A stretch of 64,000 bases of DNA from Daedaleopsis sinensis (lineage: Eukaryota > Basidiomycota > Agaricomycetes > Polyporales > Polyporaceae). Position 1 is the stretch's first letter. The number at the start of each line of letters is the position of its first letter. The stretch covers positions 2,356,001 to 2,420,000 of the forward strand of contig CM066308.1 of NCBI GenBank assembly GCA_033807695.1, given 5' to 3'. Position numbers and translations under genes: made by a program. Below the pieces are notes generated by a model, which was not told where the DNA came from, searched no databases, and worked only from the letters and a program-made list of their open reading frames with translations. This document shows positions 10,201 through 21,576 of the stretch, one piece after another.

Positions 10201-11890
10201 CACATACCTGACCACTACTGTCGATATCTGCTAATACCGCGTCCATGATGGGGGCGATGTTGTCGTAGGTCTGAGACACCTCTAGGAACGTACCCTTGGT
10301 GTTCACGATCCTCCCATCTTTACCTCCAGAGTCTTCTGAGTCTATAGCCTTCCCCTTTCCCTTTCCAGATGGCTGGAGCGACGAAGGAGAGACAGTAGAC
10401 AGACCCTTTGGTATTGGCAGGGTATCGGCTTCGACGTTCGCGATGGGCTGAGGGTGTATGTGTAGCAACTGGGAGTCCCCAAAGTGTGAGCCTATAAATA
10501 GGAACTGCGACGACAGGTACGATAGTGAGGTTGCTGGCGACGTCTGAATACATTGATTAGTAGAACAGCCATGTCATGTGGTGAATGGACGCACCTCGCC
10601 AAGTGGAAGCAATGTCATGCACATCTGGTGATCGTCGAATGCAAGCATCGCGAGGCGTCCATGTGCATCGCCAAGTATGACTCTACGACGAGCTGCACCA
10701 ACAGCACACCACCTAGTAAGTAGTCACCAGACTCGTGAGGAGCTGTCGCGCGAAAGGTGTCACAATATGGATCACGTACGCTGTGATAGGACCCCATGGC
10801 CATTTCACGCTCGCGCGCGGTTTGACTTTCCTAGACTCGCGTTCTTCCTCCTTCTTTCTCGCGAGTGTCACCTCGTCTCGCTTGTCACTCTTCAGACGTG
10901 AGCTTAGCCGCCGGTGCTTTCCGGCCCGAGTATCTTGCTGTTCTTTCAGTGAGTGCTCGAAGAACATAATCTTCCTCCCCCCAAGCACGAGCACCCCACC
11001 GCGATGCCCCGCGAGGTCGGCATTCTCGTCGGCGTCTTCATCACCAGTCGTGTGAGGGGGGATAGGAACCAGGAGGGGAGGGGGTTCAAGAGAGGGGAAG
11101 ACCCTGTCTGACAGCGCTGTTGTGGGCACAAGGTTTGAATGGGCCTCGGAGAGTTCAAGGTCGTCGAGGAGAACGTCTCGACAGAGCAGTTGTATTTGGC
11201 GTCGATGATTAAGGTGAAGGATACCAAGAGTATAGCGACCCTCTTTCTTGGTGAACAAGAATGTGTACGCGAGGAGGTTCAGTTCTGGAAGGCTGCAGAG
11301 ATAGCGGTATTAGATGACCATCCCTGTCACGAGAGATGCAATGTACGCACGAGACGTCGAAAGAGGTCCCCAAAACCCCGTCCTTCAGTGGCACAACCTT
11401 CAGCTTCCCCGTGAAACAGCACGCAATCGCAAGTTTTCCGGTGGGGTCGACATGCACGTCTGTGACAAACTCCGCTGGTCGCGCTGCCCTATCTTCAAGG
11501 GAGAGGAAGCTTTGCGTGATAAGATGAGCTGCGCCCTCTTCGTACGCCATGACTACAAGCTTTGGATCAGGGTGATCCGTCATAACGAGCACATGCGACC
11601 GCCCAGGTTCCTATGATGCCGATATGTTTGAGTTTCAGGATGCAGGAGCGTGTACCGTCTCGAGAAGTACGCCTCGTACTTACCTTCGCTGGGATAGCCT
11701 GCAGGCCGACCACCCGTCCCCACACATCCGTTGTGCATTCTTCTCTCATCCCCTCCTGGCGCAGCGAGTAGACTTCAATTCTGTCGGTCTTCGCGACAAC
11801 CAGGTGCTCGAGGGTAATATCCGAGGTTAGGGAGCATTTTAGAGAGCGGGAACTAGAAGATGAGGGGTAGAGAGTGCCGACGACCCGCAT
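7258..11890 (-). CDS. DDB1: DNA damage-binding protein 1 (CPSF-A/MMS1 family)
   Basis: DDB1 is the triple beta-propeller adaptor that links DCAF substrate receptors to CUL4 ubiquitin ligases, acting in the nucleus in DNA repair and chromatin control. The start is MRVVGTLYPSSSSS at 11890; the first exon continues HLVVAKTDRIEVYSLRQEGM, the conserved first blade of the MMS1_N region. Later exons show DWCAVG-ARRRVILGDAHGRL (near 10690), the CPSF-A core with CLGTVTIRDSEREPSHGRLV (near 8460) and LVGDAISSVSVIKWDAEHNR (near 8080), then HVGDVVNKFLRG. The C-terminal exon reads GRTDAEASVGFLDGDFLEQF and ends VEEVKDVLVQMQGLH, like the helical end of known DDB1. At least ten small introns interrupt it. RSE1 and CFT1 share the architecture, but the C-terminal FLDGDFLE segment and the length favour DDB1. 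An inserted low-complexity stretch (KGKGKAIDSEDSGGKDGR) lies in the middle. Confidence 0.88.
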
Positions 11891-12345
11891 GTTGGCTTCA
11901 AGTTCAATGTCGTCGTCGTTCTCTTCGAGGTGGTGACACCTGGTGACGCTGATGAGGACGAGGGAGCGAGAAACTGCTCAACAGCCGGAGTGTCGTTCAA
12001 TAACACCGTCTCCTCCTCCTCCTCACATTAGTAACGCACTATACACCGGCCCGGAAGGACCGGTCCATATGTATTGCTTGGTTTTAGGCCCCACTGGCTT
12101 CAAGTTGGACCACCTTTTGATCAGTTAGTTCGACTGTCATCTGTCCCCTACAGAATTGCTACAGACTGCAATGGAGACCAGATGGAGACTAGGCAGAATG
12201 TTGTATGTGTCAAGTATGTGTGTGTGTTCCTGTATACAACCATCCAAGGCTAAGGTCGAGTGTAAGCTGAGCAAACTGTCGACATGTCACTACGATTCAT
12301 GTGCATGTGCCATGAGTACCCGGAGATATCCACGACTGAAACGGG
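11891..12345. other. Intergenic between DDB1 start and HIT gene end
   Basis: Upstream region of DDB1. The sequence directly upstream of its ATG remains open in frame for about 23 codons, so a longer DDB1 N-terminus is possible, but the MRVV start fits the family. No other gene is supported. Confidence 0.4.
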
Positions 12346-13389
12346 TCAGAGCCGCGCTCGGATGATCTCGACGAGCCTCTCTGCCTCGCCATCCTCCAGC
12401 CTACTCCGCGCCCCCAGTTCACGGTGAAGCATCTCCTTCTCAGTGAGAGGCCTGGTAACGTGATCGCGAGCCTCGCGCGTCGCGAGGGCCGGGACAACCT
12501 GCGCGTCCGGGTCGCCCACGGTGCTCGCGCCTGCCTGGGATTCAGGCCTAGGTGCAGGGATGATATGGTAGTGCACCTGCCGGGAATGATAAGTTTGGGG
12601 GAGAGTCGGGATTCGGATTAGGTCTAAACAGGATGAAAATGCTTACGTGCGGGACGGCCTGTGCGTACTCTTGGTTACAGACGACGTTCAGGGCCGTATT
12701 CTGCAGCGCTAAGGCGCGGGTGGTGGGGTCAGCCACAGGGTCAGGGAAGGATACCTGCCGAGTGCAGATGGACGGGCGGGGCGCGGAGCTAAGCACGTAA
12801 GTAGGGCCGCGATTGCATGTGAGGTAGAAAGCCTAGAAGCTGGACGGAGACGTCCTAAAAGATGGAGAGAGGCCCAGGACAACACGAACTAGCCCTCGCA
12901 GCTGACCGGGAAGGGGAGAGTCGATCTTGTCTCATATGCGTAACCGGGCGACGAAGAGCAAGGGCTACGAACCTGTCGAGATCGCTCGCGCCATCTTGGA
13001 GACCGCGAGACCGCACTGCGCGGCGAGCTCGTCGGGGAGGTCGGACACGCGCGGGATGTGCGTTTTGGGAATGACGAGCGTGTGGCCAGGCCGCAGGGGG
13101 GCAATATCTGTGCATGCCGCCGCGCCGCGTATCGATATTCCACAGGTAAGTAGACATTAAAGACGCGGCGGCGCACAGATGCATTCGATAGGTCAGTGTG
13201 GAGCAACACAGACCATAAGGATGCGAATTAAAGACCTAGGATTGCGATGATTGAGTCGTTCTCGTAGAGCTTGTATGCGGGTGATTCGCCCCGCACGATG
13301 CGACAGAACGGGCAGCGCGACCCGCGCGCCTGCTTCCAGGTCGGGTGGATGTCGCGATGCTCATGGTCCTTGATGACAAAGGAGGTCAT
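12346..13389 (-). CDS. HIT-domain (histidine triad) nucleotide hydrolase/transferase
   Basis: The start is MTSFVIKDHEHRDIHPTWKQ at 13389, followed by CPFCRIVRGESPAYKLYEND, the usual opening of HIT proteins with a CxxC pair. A second exon gives LRPGHTLVIPKTHIPRVSDL. A third has NTALNVVCNQEYAQAVPHV, which splices to HYHIIPAP and completes the catalytic HxHxH histidine triad (HVHYH). The last exon is a helical C-terminal extension ending LVEIIRARL at 12346. HIT proteins of this type hydrolyse nucleoside phosphoramidates or dinucleotides. The exact subclass (HINT-like or other) cannot be fixed by eye. The gene is divergent from the methyltransferase gene, about 250 bp away. Confidence 0.85.
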
Positions 13390-13642
13390 CGAGGGAGTGG
13401 GGAGCTTGTCGGGGCTGGAGAAGCAGGAGAGCTGAGCAGATGGTGGTTTGGTATGTAGTCGTCGGCTGCAATGGGCATCCCGGGCCGATTCCCCATCTTT
13501 TTGCGCGCTTGTTCCTTACAGGTCCCTGCTTGGGACTCCCGACTCGGACTACATAACCCATTCATACCCTTCCAGGCCTGCGCTCCCTCTCCTTCCTGCT
13601 CTACCCTCATTTACATCTCCTACATAATCTGGTACTCCCTGC
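13390..13642. promoter_or_regulatory. Short divergent promoter between HIT and methyltransferase genes
   Basis: Both neighbours read outward from this stretch of about 250 bp. It should hold both promoters and possibly a first, unrecognised exon of the plus-strand gene. It has a CT-rich plus strand (about 13570-13620). I see no clear TATA or CCAAT box. Confidence 0.4.
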
Positions 13643-15144
13643 TTGCCCCCTCAAGCCCTCGCCGCCGCCAAACTGTTTCGCGAAATCTTGGAAGTCTCGA
13701 AAGGGATGTCAAGGGGTAACCGCGACGCTTCCTCGGGTATCCTCAAGAGCTCGATGAGGGACAACTACACGGAGCACGGTGTAGACGAGGTGTGTTCACC
13801 TCCATCATTAATACAGCCGTTAATGCTAATGTCGTCTTCTTCAGTACTACAAGAAGGTCGGCGCGAGCTACCGTAATCCCCACTTTCCAGGTGTGAAGGC
13901 GTGTCTGTACATCTGGCTCAGTAGGTACGGCCTTTCGCGATACTATCTACGCACTGCTCGGTTGACATGGTGGTCGTCGCAGATGGTGGAGAATGAGGCA
14001 ACCGCACATCGAAGCGAAGAAGTTCATGGTGTTCGACATGGCCTGCGGTGCGTCCCCTTCCTCGTCCTAGTCCCTTTCCGCAGCTCACCTCATCATCAGG
14101 CAGGTGAACTACTACCACACTCATCGCTTCCCGTGAATACTTTCCCTGACCGTGTGTACATAACAGTGGTGAGGCTACCATAGCCGTTCTGGAGTGGTGG
14201 AGAGACGGCCGGGGCGCATACAACGCGCGGCACAGTAATGGGAGGGAGGACGGCGACTCGGATAACGAGGACAGAATTCGTCTCAACAAGTTGCGTCTTC
14301 CACCGCCCATATCTCCCGACCTGCCCGTTCCCTGCATTCTCGCCTCCGACCCAGTGCGTTTTCCCATCACACTCTGTTCGACCCTTCAACTCATCACAAC
14401 GTCTCTTTTGATTCCTCCCGTCCCCGGCTACTTATCCACTTCCAGTATACCGCGCAAGCATTCCACACACGCACTACCCTCTACGCGCACCCTCTCTCCT
14501 TCAAGGACATCGCAGAAGGCAAGCTCCCGGAGATCGCATCGAAGCCCGTCGGCGCACCGAAGGGCCACTCGCCCGACTCATCAACATGCTCCTCCGAGAC
14601 GTCGCTACGGGGCTCCAAGAACAGTATCCCCGACCCGAACGCTAATATCATCGAGATGGTCGTGTGCTCGTTCGCGCTGCACCTCATCGAGAAGCCGTCC
14701 GAGCTCTTCGCGCTCCTGTGGGAACTGAGGTGCGTCTTCGCGCCGCGCCGTGCCGCGGATCTGTCGTCGTGTCGCGACACGACAGGAACGTCGTTGCGGG
14801 TTACGGGAGCTTACGTTGTGTGCGCAGTCTCAAGGCACGCTGGCTAGTCATCCTCGCACCCCACAAGCGGCCAGAGGTACGTACTCGGCGTCGACATGTC
14901 TGGGAGCTCGGTGCCGACGCTGACTGCATGCTCTGTTGCCCCCTGGCTTCTGCTTCCAGATCAAGGGCGGCTGGGGCTGGTGTAAGTGGGACGTCGACAC
15001 ATGGTCCGAATGCCGGATGACGGACCCGGTGGGCGAGCTTCTCGAGGAGAGGTGCGTCCACGTTCTCTGCCCGGTCGTGCGGCGCGCTGATCGCGCTATC
15101 TACGCAGAGTGCATTGTCGTGTGTATCGTAGCTTGAATGTCTGA
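13643..15144 (+). CDS. Class I SAM-dependent methyltransferase with a 4-nt micro-exon
   Basis: The N-terminal exon gives AKLFREILEVSKGMSRGNRD and the next YKKVGASYRNPHFPGVKACL. The SAM-binding motif I, KFMVFDMACGSGEATIAVLE, forms only if exon ...TGCG (to 14047) is joined to a 4-nt exon GCAG (14100-14103) and then to 14167 onward; both introns (52 and 63 nt) are canonical GT-AG. Downstream, NIIEMVVCSFALHLIEKPSE and ARWLVILAPHKRPE match motifs IV-VI of class I enzymes. The final exon reads VHCRVYRSLNV and stops at 15144. The substrate is unknown. The initiation codon is unresolved: the frame is open from 13628 without an ATG until 13706, so either that ATG is used or an upstream exon exists. 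Confidence 0.78.
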
Positions 15145-15539
15145 CATCACGAAACGGTCGAGGCATGGGATAAATAGCGCTAACCGGGGCTATATGGTCG
15201 TTGTATTCTACGAAAGGCACGCAGTTCATGGACTCTACATGTCTGTTGTAATTACGCTCACATCTGCTCTCATCTTGTGTTGCTTCCGTCAATGGTGTCG
15301 GTATGCCCGTGCTCGCGCGGGGCCATTCGCCAGGGAAGTCACGACATTCAGAGTGCGGTACTCACTCAATAGCTTCCATCTGATGAGTGCATCCACCCTG
15401 TGGACTACGGTCGTTTGCTCGTTGCAGTTGCCGGTAACCTTGGATCTTAGGCAGGTAAGTAAGCAGTCTACTCCCACTGCGCTCGAAGGATACGTGCTGT
15501 TGCTTGGCGTTGTATAGCTGTTTGGAGTCAAATATACAC
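15145..15539. other. Convergent 3' region, possible remnant of DUF6534 C-terminus
   Basis: This stretch lies between the stop of the methyltransferase and the first in-frame stop of the DUF6534 gene. On the minus strand, RVDALIRWKLL (near 15390) and FVEYNDHIAPVSAIY (near 15200) resemble the C-terminal helices of DUF6534 proteins. The neighbouring gene may therefore extend further through extra introns, or its 3' end may be decaying. Confidence 0.35.
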
Positions 15540-16594
15540 TCAATGTGTCAAATTATCTCGACGAACCAGATATGCCATGGACACCATAATGGTCTACAAA
15601 CAATGACGAGAATCAGATCAGCTATATTCAGCATGGTAGAAGGGTAGATGCAGCACGTACTATGTCAGTGAAAGCGCTGCCCCCGAGCCAAAGCTAATGA
15701 TCGTGCAGTGAGAGGCGACCGATTGTTAATATGAACGAGAACCTACACTGCTAACTGCGATCAATTTCGTTTCGTGCAAAAGCTTGACATCCGCAACCAA
15801 ACCGAACTGTTTGCGTGCTTTCCTCAGTGCATGCTGTAACCTTCAAAACTACACTTACCAGGATCGTGACGGCGAACGCTGCAGCTGTTTGTGCCAATCC
15901 AGTCTGCGAGGATGCGAGTCTCGGTCAGGGTCACATCCTGTCGAATCGATTCGGACCAACTCACAACGATGATGACGATAGGAAGGATCTTCCATCTCCC
16001 CAGCTGGTATATCCTCCATGCGTAGAATGTCTGAACCCAGAAGGAGCCTGTTTTCCGCGTCGTGAGTATCCGGACTTGCAAGAGGTAAAGGTATGTACAA
16101 CTCACTTATACTCGAGACCAGCGGGACGTCGGTGAAGGCTGAGCCTGGAAATCGCAAGCTGCCACTTGGATGACCCCAGCCTGTGCACAGCGTTTGCCAA
16201 GCTATGACTATGGCGAGTATGCTCTGGACAATGTCCAGTATATAGATCGCGTAGACAGAGATCACGAAGATCCACCGGTCGCGCAAGGACGCGACGTGAT
16301 ATATGTCTGGTACTGAATGTCAGCGAATGCTCGTAGTTAGGAAGCATCAATTCCACTCACACAATTGCACGGTAACTAATCCCAAAAGAATCCATGAGAG
16401 AAGTGCACCTATGAGCTACGTAGTCTTGAGCATCGTGCAGAGTAGGCCAGGGAAGGGATCGATCTTAAGCTTACGATGGGGCCAGCACTAGTCAGGTTGC
16501 GATGAACGAGAACCCACAACAAGACGGAACGAAGAGAGACGCACCGGAGGAGGATACCGCTCGAGACGGGAGGCTGTGAAGAGTCGTATGTCAT
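15540..16594 (-). CDS. DUF6534-type multi-pass membrane protein, 3' end uncertain
   Basis: The start is MTYDSSQPPVSSGILL at 16594. It joins a 13-nt exon (16475-16487) to give a GPI segment and then LIGALLSWILLGLVTVQL, the first helix typical of DUF6534. Next come RDRWIFVISVYAIYILDIVQ and SILAIVIAWQTLCTGWG, then VQTFYAWRIYQLGRWKILPI and TGLAQTAAAFAVTIL, and finally LWLGGSAFTDI with TIMVSMAYLVRRDNLTH before a stop at 15540-15542. Known relatives continue with two more helices, so this copy is either truncated or has an unrecognised intron at its end. These proteins are abundant in Agaricomycetes and of unknown function. Confidence 0.72.
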
Positions 16595-17504
16595 GGTGAG
16601 GCAATTTCACTACGTTGCCAACGAGACGGGTCAGTCAACTACAAACTGGCTCCTTATACTCATGCCGGACAGTGGGATCAGCCTCTCGTGCACCATCCAA
16701 CGCCAGCTCCATGAGCATCGCCTTTCATGGCCAGTGCGATACGACTCGCCAAGGGATGATCCAGAGGAATAGGTGAGATGGACAGGCGTGACGGAGTTGA
16801 CCATGGCCGCGATATGGATATGTGGTTCGCTCGGTAACAATTGCGCGGAGCTCTGTGGAAAACGTACCGCGTGCGAGGACGACTGTGCGCTGAGGAGAGC
16901 GGGATAGCAATATTCACCCAGGCCTGAACGATGAGGGTAGTTACAGCACTCCATCCATTTGTTGTACTCTCGCTCGAGCGCAGGTCGGATTCTGGAGCCC
17001 TTCTGCTCTTTGGCGGATATACGACACTGTCTGGCAGTGGTCTGTGAAGTACTGGGACGATGATGCTGGACGCGCGTTGGGCGTTGACTAGTCGATTTCT
17101 GATCCTGGATGAGGGACTCATTTCACATCTTGAAGATTGAAAGCAAATTCTTTGCCGCATTGGCGTCGGTGCATATATCTGCTGTTCACGCGATGGCATT
17201 TAGAGCTCAACACATTCCATGACGTCCTGTGAGACAGAACCCTACATCGTTAGTAGGCTGTTCACCGAGAATGCCGGTCCCAGCGTGTTCGCACTCACGA
17301 TGCACGATGGGTTGTGTCCGCTAAAATGTTGTTCACCGCACCAGACACTGGAAGCAGGACGCTTGATGCACGGGTCAAGACAGATGTCACCGGAACTCGA
17401 CAAAGCACCTTGCGCGCGCCCGCATTCCCAAACTTCATGGAGCGAATGACCGATGCCAAAAGCCGAAGCTCAGCAAAAGTGCGACGAACCTGATCTATTG
17501 CCGT
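16595..17504. other. Gene-poor stretch, no supported gene
   Basis: A 173-codon minus-strand open frame covers most of this region (16678-17199), but it shows no recognisable domain, hydrophobic pattern or plausible splice structure. It may hold the promoter of the DUF6534 gene. I see nothing else. Confidence 0.4.
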
Positions 17505-18829
17505 TCATCCAAACCAACTACGCGCGACCCAGCCCAGCACCCCAGCAGCTGCCGCGCTCGCCGTCACCGCCCACACCAGTTCCCGGTCCCTATCCACTCC
17601 AGCAGGTATTCGCGCGTCCTCCGCTCCGTCGTAATAAACCCGCTCCTCCCCGCTCCCCGTCACCGCAGCATCCACCTCCTCCGGTGACCCCTGCGCCGCG
17701 CGATGCATCGTCTCCAGCACCGCGCCCAGCGCCCGCGCCTGCTCGTCCATGCGCTGCGCAAGCACCCCCGTCCTCGCCTCGAACGCCGCCGCGGTCTGCG
17801 CGCCCATCTCCTCGACCTTGCGCTCGAACGTCTGCGCAAGCCGGCGGCGCTTCCACGGCTCGACGAGCACGATCGCGAGCACGAACACGGCCATGTTCAG
17901 CGCGAGCGCCGCGAGCGAGCCGTACGTCGACGCGCTGCGGATCTTGTCCGACCACGCCTGCTCCTCGTGGTAGCGGTTCAGGATCACGCGCATGAGCTCG
18001 CTGAACTCGCGCTCGACCGCGTCCTCGGCGGCGGCGGCCGCGCCCTTCGCGCGCGCCTCGTCGTGCTCGCGCGCGTGGTCCTCGCGCACGAGCGTCGTGA
18101 ACCGGCTCACGTCCTCGTCCGTCCAGTGCGACTTGCGCTGGAGCAGGTCGTTCACCTCGCGCTGCGACTTGGCGCGCTGGAGCACGGCGCGGTCGTACGC
18201 CTCCTTCGCCTGCCGCGCGGCCTCGCGCGCGTCGTATATGCGGGACTCTGTGCGTAGCGGCGGCGCGGTGATTTATCGATGGACAGCGGGCATGCGTGGA
18301 GTGAGCTATCGCATGCGAAGCACTATGGGAGAGGAACAGTGAACGCACCTTGCTCGACGACCTTGCGCTTCAGCACCTCTATCTCCCCATACCCCGTCAC
18401 GCGATTCAGCTCCTTCCCAAGCTGCGCGAACGTCCGCGCGACCCTCGCCGTGAACGCGTCGCCGCGCTGACGCATGCCCTCTATGGTCTCGTGGCTCCAC
18501 TCCTTCATGCGGGCTTTGACATCGTTCAACTGGTCCACGTTCGTCTGCGTTTCGCCCGGCGTGGGGTCCAGCTCCGGCTGGGGCTGGGGCTTCTGCTCGC
18601 GTGGTGATTCCAGTGGAGTTGACGTAGACCCAGATGCACCACCTGTACCAGGAGATAGAGGGGATGGCTCAGTTGGAGGAGGTGGCAGTTGTTTGTTGTC
18701 TGGAGATTGAACTGGCGTAGAATAGCCACGCGATATGGTATTAGGGATAGACTTATAGCATTGTGTGTTCCAGGCGTGTCGAGCAGAGGTTCGGAGGGCA
18801 AAAGAGTTTCGGAAAGCCTGGCGGTACAT
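17505..18829 (-). CDS. SHE9: Mitochondrial inner membrane protein SHE9/MDM33
   Basis: She9/Mdm33 is an inner mitochondrial membrane protein needed for normal mitochondrial shape. Exon 1 starts MYRQAFRNSFALRTSARHAW, an Arg-rich amphipathic presequence, followed by a Pro/Ser-rich linker and a coiled-coil start (WSHETIEGMRQRGDAFTARV, LNRVTGYGEIEVLKRKVVEQ). One intron (about 18237-18347) separates this from exon 2 with ARQAKEAYDRAVLQRAKSQR, LQRKSHWTDEDVSRFTTLVR, then a transmembrane helix LAALALNMAVFVLAIVLV followed by VEPWKRRRLAQTFE. A second hydrophobic segment, WAVTASAAAAGVLGWVA, ends the protein. The order presequence, coiled coil, helix, coiled coil, helix matches the family. Confidence 0.88.
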
Positions 18830-19219
18830 AGCCGCCTATAGGCTAGAGTGGAATCCGAACAGGGAGGAGGATGAACGGCAGACGTGGTTGAGAAGAGTCA
18901 AGCCAGAATGAGCGGCCGGACCGCACCGCGGGATAGACTCGGAGGCCCCGAAGTCCTCCGCTCTCTCGGAGTCGCTCTCTCTTTCGAATCAGGATCATTG
19001 CAGTCAAATTGAAGTCGAGGTATCCAAGTTGGTTAATTTACTACAATATCTAGTATTCTGTGACATACACAGCTCTCGACATGACCTTCTAGCGACTAGA
19101 GGAGAGCTACGTTATGCTATAGAGAGGAAGATGAAAGAAACCCGACAGCAAATGAGAGACGAGATACGCTGTGATGTGTATCGTACTACTCCACACCAAC
19201 CCCTGCCAGAACCCACCGC
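18830..19219. other. Intergenic, no gene seen
   Basis: Promoter side of SHE9 and 3' flank of the P450 reductase gene. No coding potential was recognised. Confidence 0.4.
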
Positions 19220-21576
19220 TCAGCTCCAGACATCCGTGAGGAACCTGCTCCGCTCCTTGAGCAGCTTCAGCTCAGCGGCGCCCTCGACCTCCCCGCTGCC
19301 GCCCTTCGCCTCGCCGAGGATCCTGCAGAGCGTCTCCTCGACGGCCTTGCTCATGCTGCGCGCGTCACCGCAGATGTACACGTAGCCCTTGCCGTTCAGG
19401 ATCGCGTCCGCGACGGTCTCGCGGTCCTCCCAGAGCAGGTCCTGCACGTAGATCTTGCCCCCGTCCGGCTTGTACACCTCGCGCGAGAACGCGCAGCGCA
19501 GCGTGAACTTGCCGTGGAGCTCCTTCGAGTACTCGGGCCACTCGTCCTTGTACAGGAAGTCCTGGTTCGATGTCCGGCAGCCGAAGTACAGGCGGATGCT
19601 GCCCCAGTCGGCGAGGCCCTCCGGGCCGTTCTTCTCGATCGTGCGGCGCGCCATTGCGACACGTTCCTGGACGAAGCCACGGAACGGTGCGACACCCTTT
19701 TCTCGAGATGTTAGCATGACAATCGCGCAAGGTAAACAAAACGTAAACGTACAGTACCAGGGCCAATCATGATGACTGGGCTCTTCGGGTTCGTCGGCAG
19801 ACGGAAGGTAGAACGACGGACGTGGATCGGGACCTTGAAGACGGTCTCCTGCTTGTAGGCGCCGCGAGGACCCTCGATAGCGTATTGCGGAGTGAGGACG
19901 CGTGCGGGTTCATCCTTGGTGTCAACGTATGGAGCCAGATCACCGCTCGCCGCATACTTGAGATTGAGCAGGAAGTTGGAGCCAGTACCGAAGACCCAGC
20001 GCGTCTTGACACGCTCGTTGGGGATAGATTCGTACTTGAGGACGACGCAGGTGACGTGGATCGAATGAGGGTGGAGCTTAGGGCTGGACGAGATCGAATA
20101 GTACCGAGGCTGGAGACGAGGGATCGACGAAACAATGATGTCGAAGGGGATCGTCCACGCAGCAGTGTTCTCCGGGGTGGGGAAGACGCTGATGTCGTTG
20201 CCTGCTGCAAGCTGAAGAACTTCGCCGAGTTTAAGGCAACCGTGGTTGATGATGTTGTTGTACTCGTCCTTGTTGGTGTTCAGAGTCTTCAAGAACGCCT
20301 CGGCCTCGGGCGTAGGGGCAAACTTGGACAATGCGCCAAGGATCTGACGACCGACGACGGCGCTGATGTCGATGTAATGCCGCAGAACAGTAACGTACGT
20401 AGTAGGAACGGGGAAGGGAACCTTGGCAAGAGCGGGATCGAGCGACTCAATCTGGATGACCGAGTCCTTCTTGTCGTGGAGACCGAGGGTGCAAAGCAGA
20501 CGCTCAACCTCCGCCTCAGCGTTGGAGGGCCAAACACCGACGTGGTCACCGTGTTGGTAGGTGATCCCGGAGTTCTCGGTGTTGAGTTCGACGTGAATGC
20601 AGTTCCTGTCTGCGCTCTCAGAGAAGAGTTCACGGGCAACAGTGATAGGTGCCGGGTAGGGGTTCTTCGCATCGTGGATACCCTTGGAGCGGGTGAGAGC
20701 ACGGGCGGAAAGTTCGCCTATTCGGGGTGTCAGAGGCCTTGATTAGGGTTGGATGAGTAAGAAGACGCCTACCGAGATAAACCTTCTCCAGAGGGTGGTC
20801 GGAGACTTCGGTCACGACAAAGTCAGGTGAGTCACCGCCCTGGCCTTCCTCGACACCCATGAGGCGAGCGAACTCTTCCCACATCCCGTCCTTCCACTCT
20901 AGGTAGTCCTCCTCCATGCTCTTGTCGTCATCACCCTCTCCGCGCTGGCCGATCCGGATGGCACCCATCTTCGTGAGATCGGCATCGACGTTGCGGGCAA
21001 TCAAGTTGTAGTGCTCGTACGTCTTGTTGCCGAGACCGAATACAACGTACTTGAGACCCTCGAGCTTGTGCTCCCCGTTGGAGAACTCGAAGCTGTCGTC
21101 CGAGAGGTTCTGGCAGAGCGTGACCGCGTTGTCCGTGGGCTCACCCTCACCGTAGGTGGCCATGACGAAGAAAACGCAGCAGTCCTCCGGGATCTGGTCA
21201 AGGTTCTCGAAGTCGTACTCCTCGGGGTCGCAGACGAGAGACGCCAGGCCAAACTTCTGCTTGGCCTCCTTAGCGAGACGGATAGCGTATTCCTCAGCCG
21301 TGCCAGTTTGTGAGCCGTAGAAGATGACGATGCGCTTTTTCTATGGCCACGTAGCATGCGCTTAGAGGATGCCGGGGGCAGGGACGAAAGTGCACTCACC
21401 CCATCCTTCATCTTCGCAATGAAGTCCCTCGGGTTGCCACCTCCTGCATTTCCTTTCGACGAGGAGGGGAGAGCGGTCTTGGGCTTGGACGGGGCGAATA
21501 GCTGGTCACGGAAGAGGTACACTGCTGCGAGGACGACCCCGAGGGTGAGGATGAGGACATCGGAGGACGAGGCCAT
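19220..21576 (-). CDS. CPR1: NADPH-cytochrome P450 reductase
   Basis: This ER-anchored diflavin enzyme passes electrons from NADPH through FAD and FMN to microsomal P450s. The start ATG is at 21576, giving MASSSDVLILTLGVVLAAVY, an N-terminal membrane anchor. The FMN domain follows: RIVIFYGSQTGTAEEYAIR, ATYGEGEPTDNA and YVVFGLGNKTYEHYN. The FAD domain has GITYQHGDHVGVWP and RYYSISSSPKLHPHS. The NADPH domain has IGPGTGVAPFRGFVQER across a splice junction, YFGCRTSNQDFLYKDE and YICGDARSMSKAVEETLC. The protein ends FLTDVWS at 19220; the tryptophan near the end is the stacking residue known from this family. Four or so small introns are visible. All cofactor motifs are intact, so the gene should be functional. 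Yeast calls it NCP1. Confidence 0.95.

Noticed and set aside
7258..11890. RSE1 (splicing factor 3b subunit 3) or CFT1 as identity
   Set aside because: The N-terminus, the GRTDAEASVGFLDGDFLE end and the overall length match DDB1 better; both alternatives share only the general propeller architecture.
17590..18348. A 252-codon minus-strand open frame
   Set aside because: It overlaps SHE9 in another frame and is a GC-rich Arg/Ala shadow.
19822..20742. A 306-codon plus-strand open frame
   Set aside because: It is antisense to the P450 reductase coding sequence, whose motifs are unmistakable.
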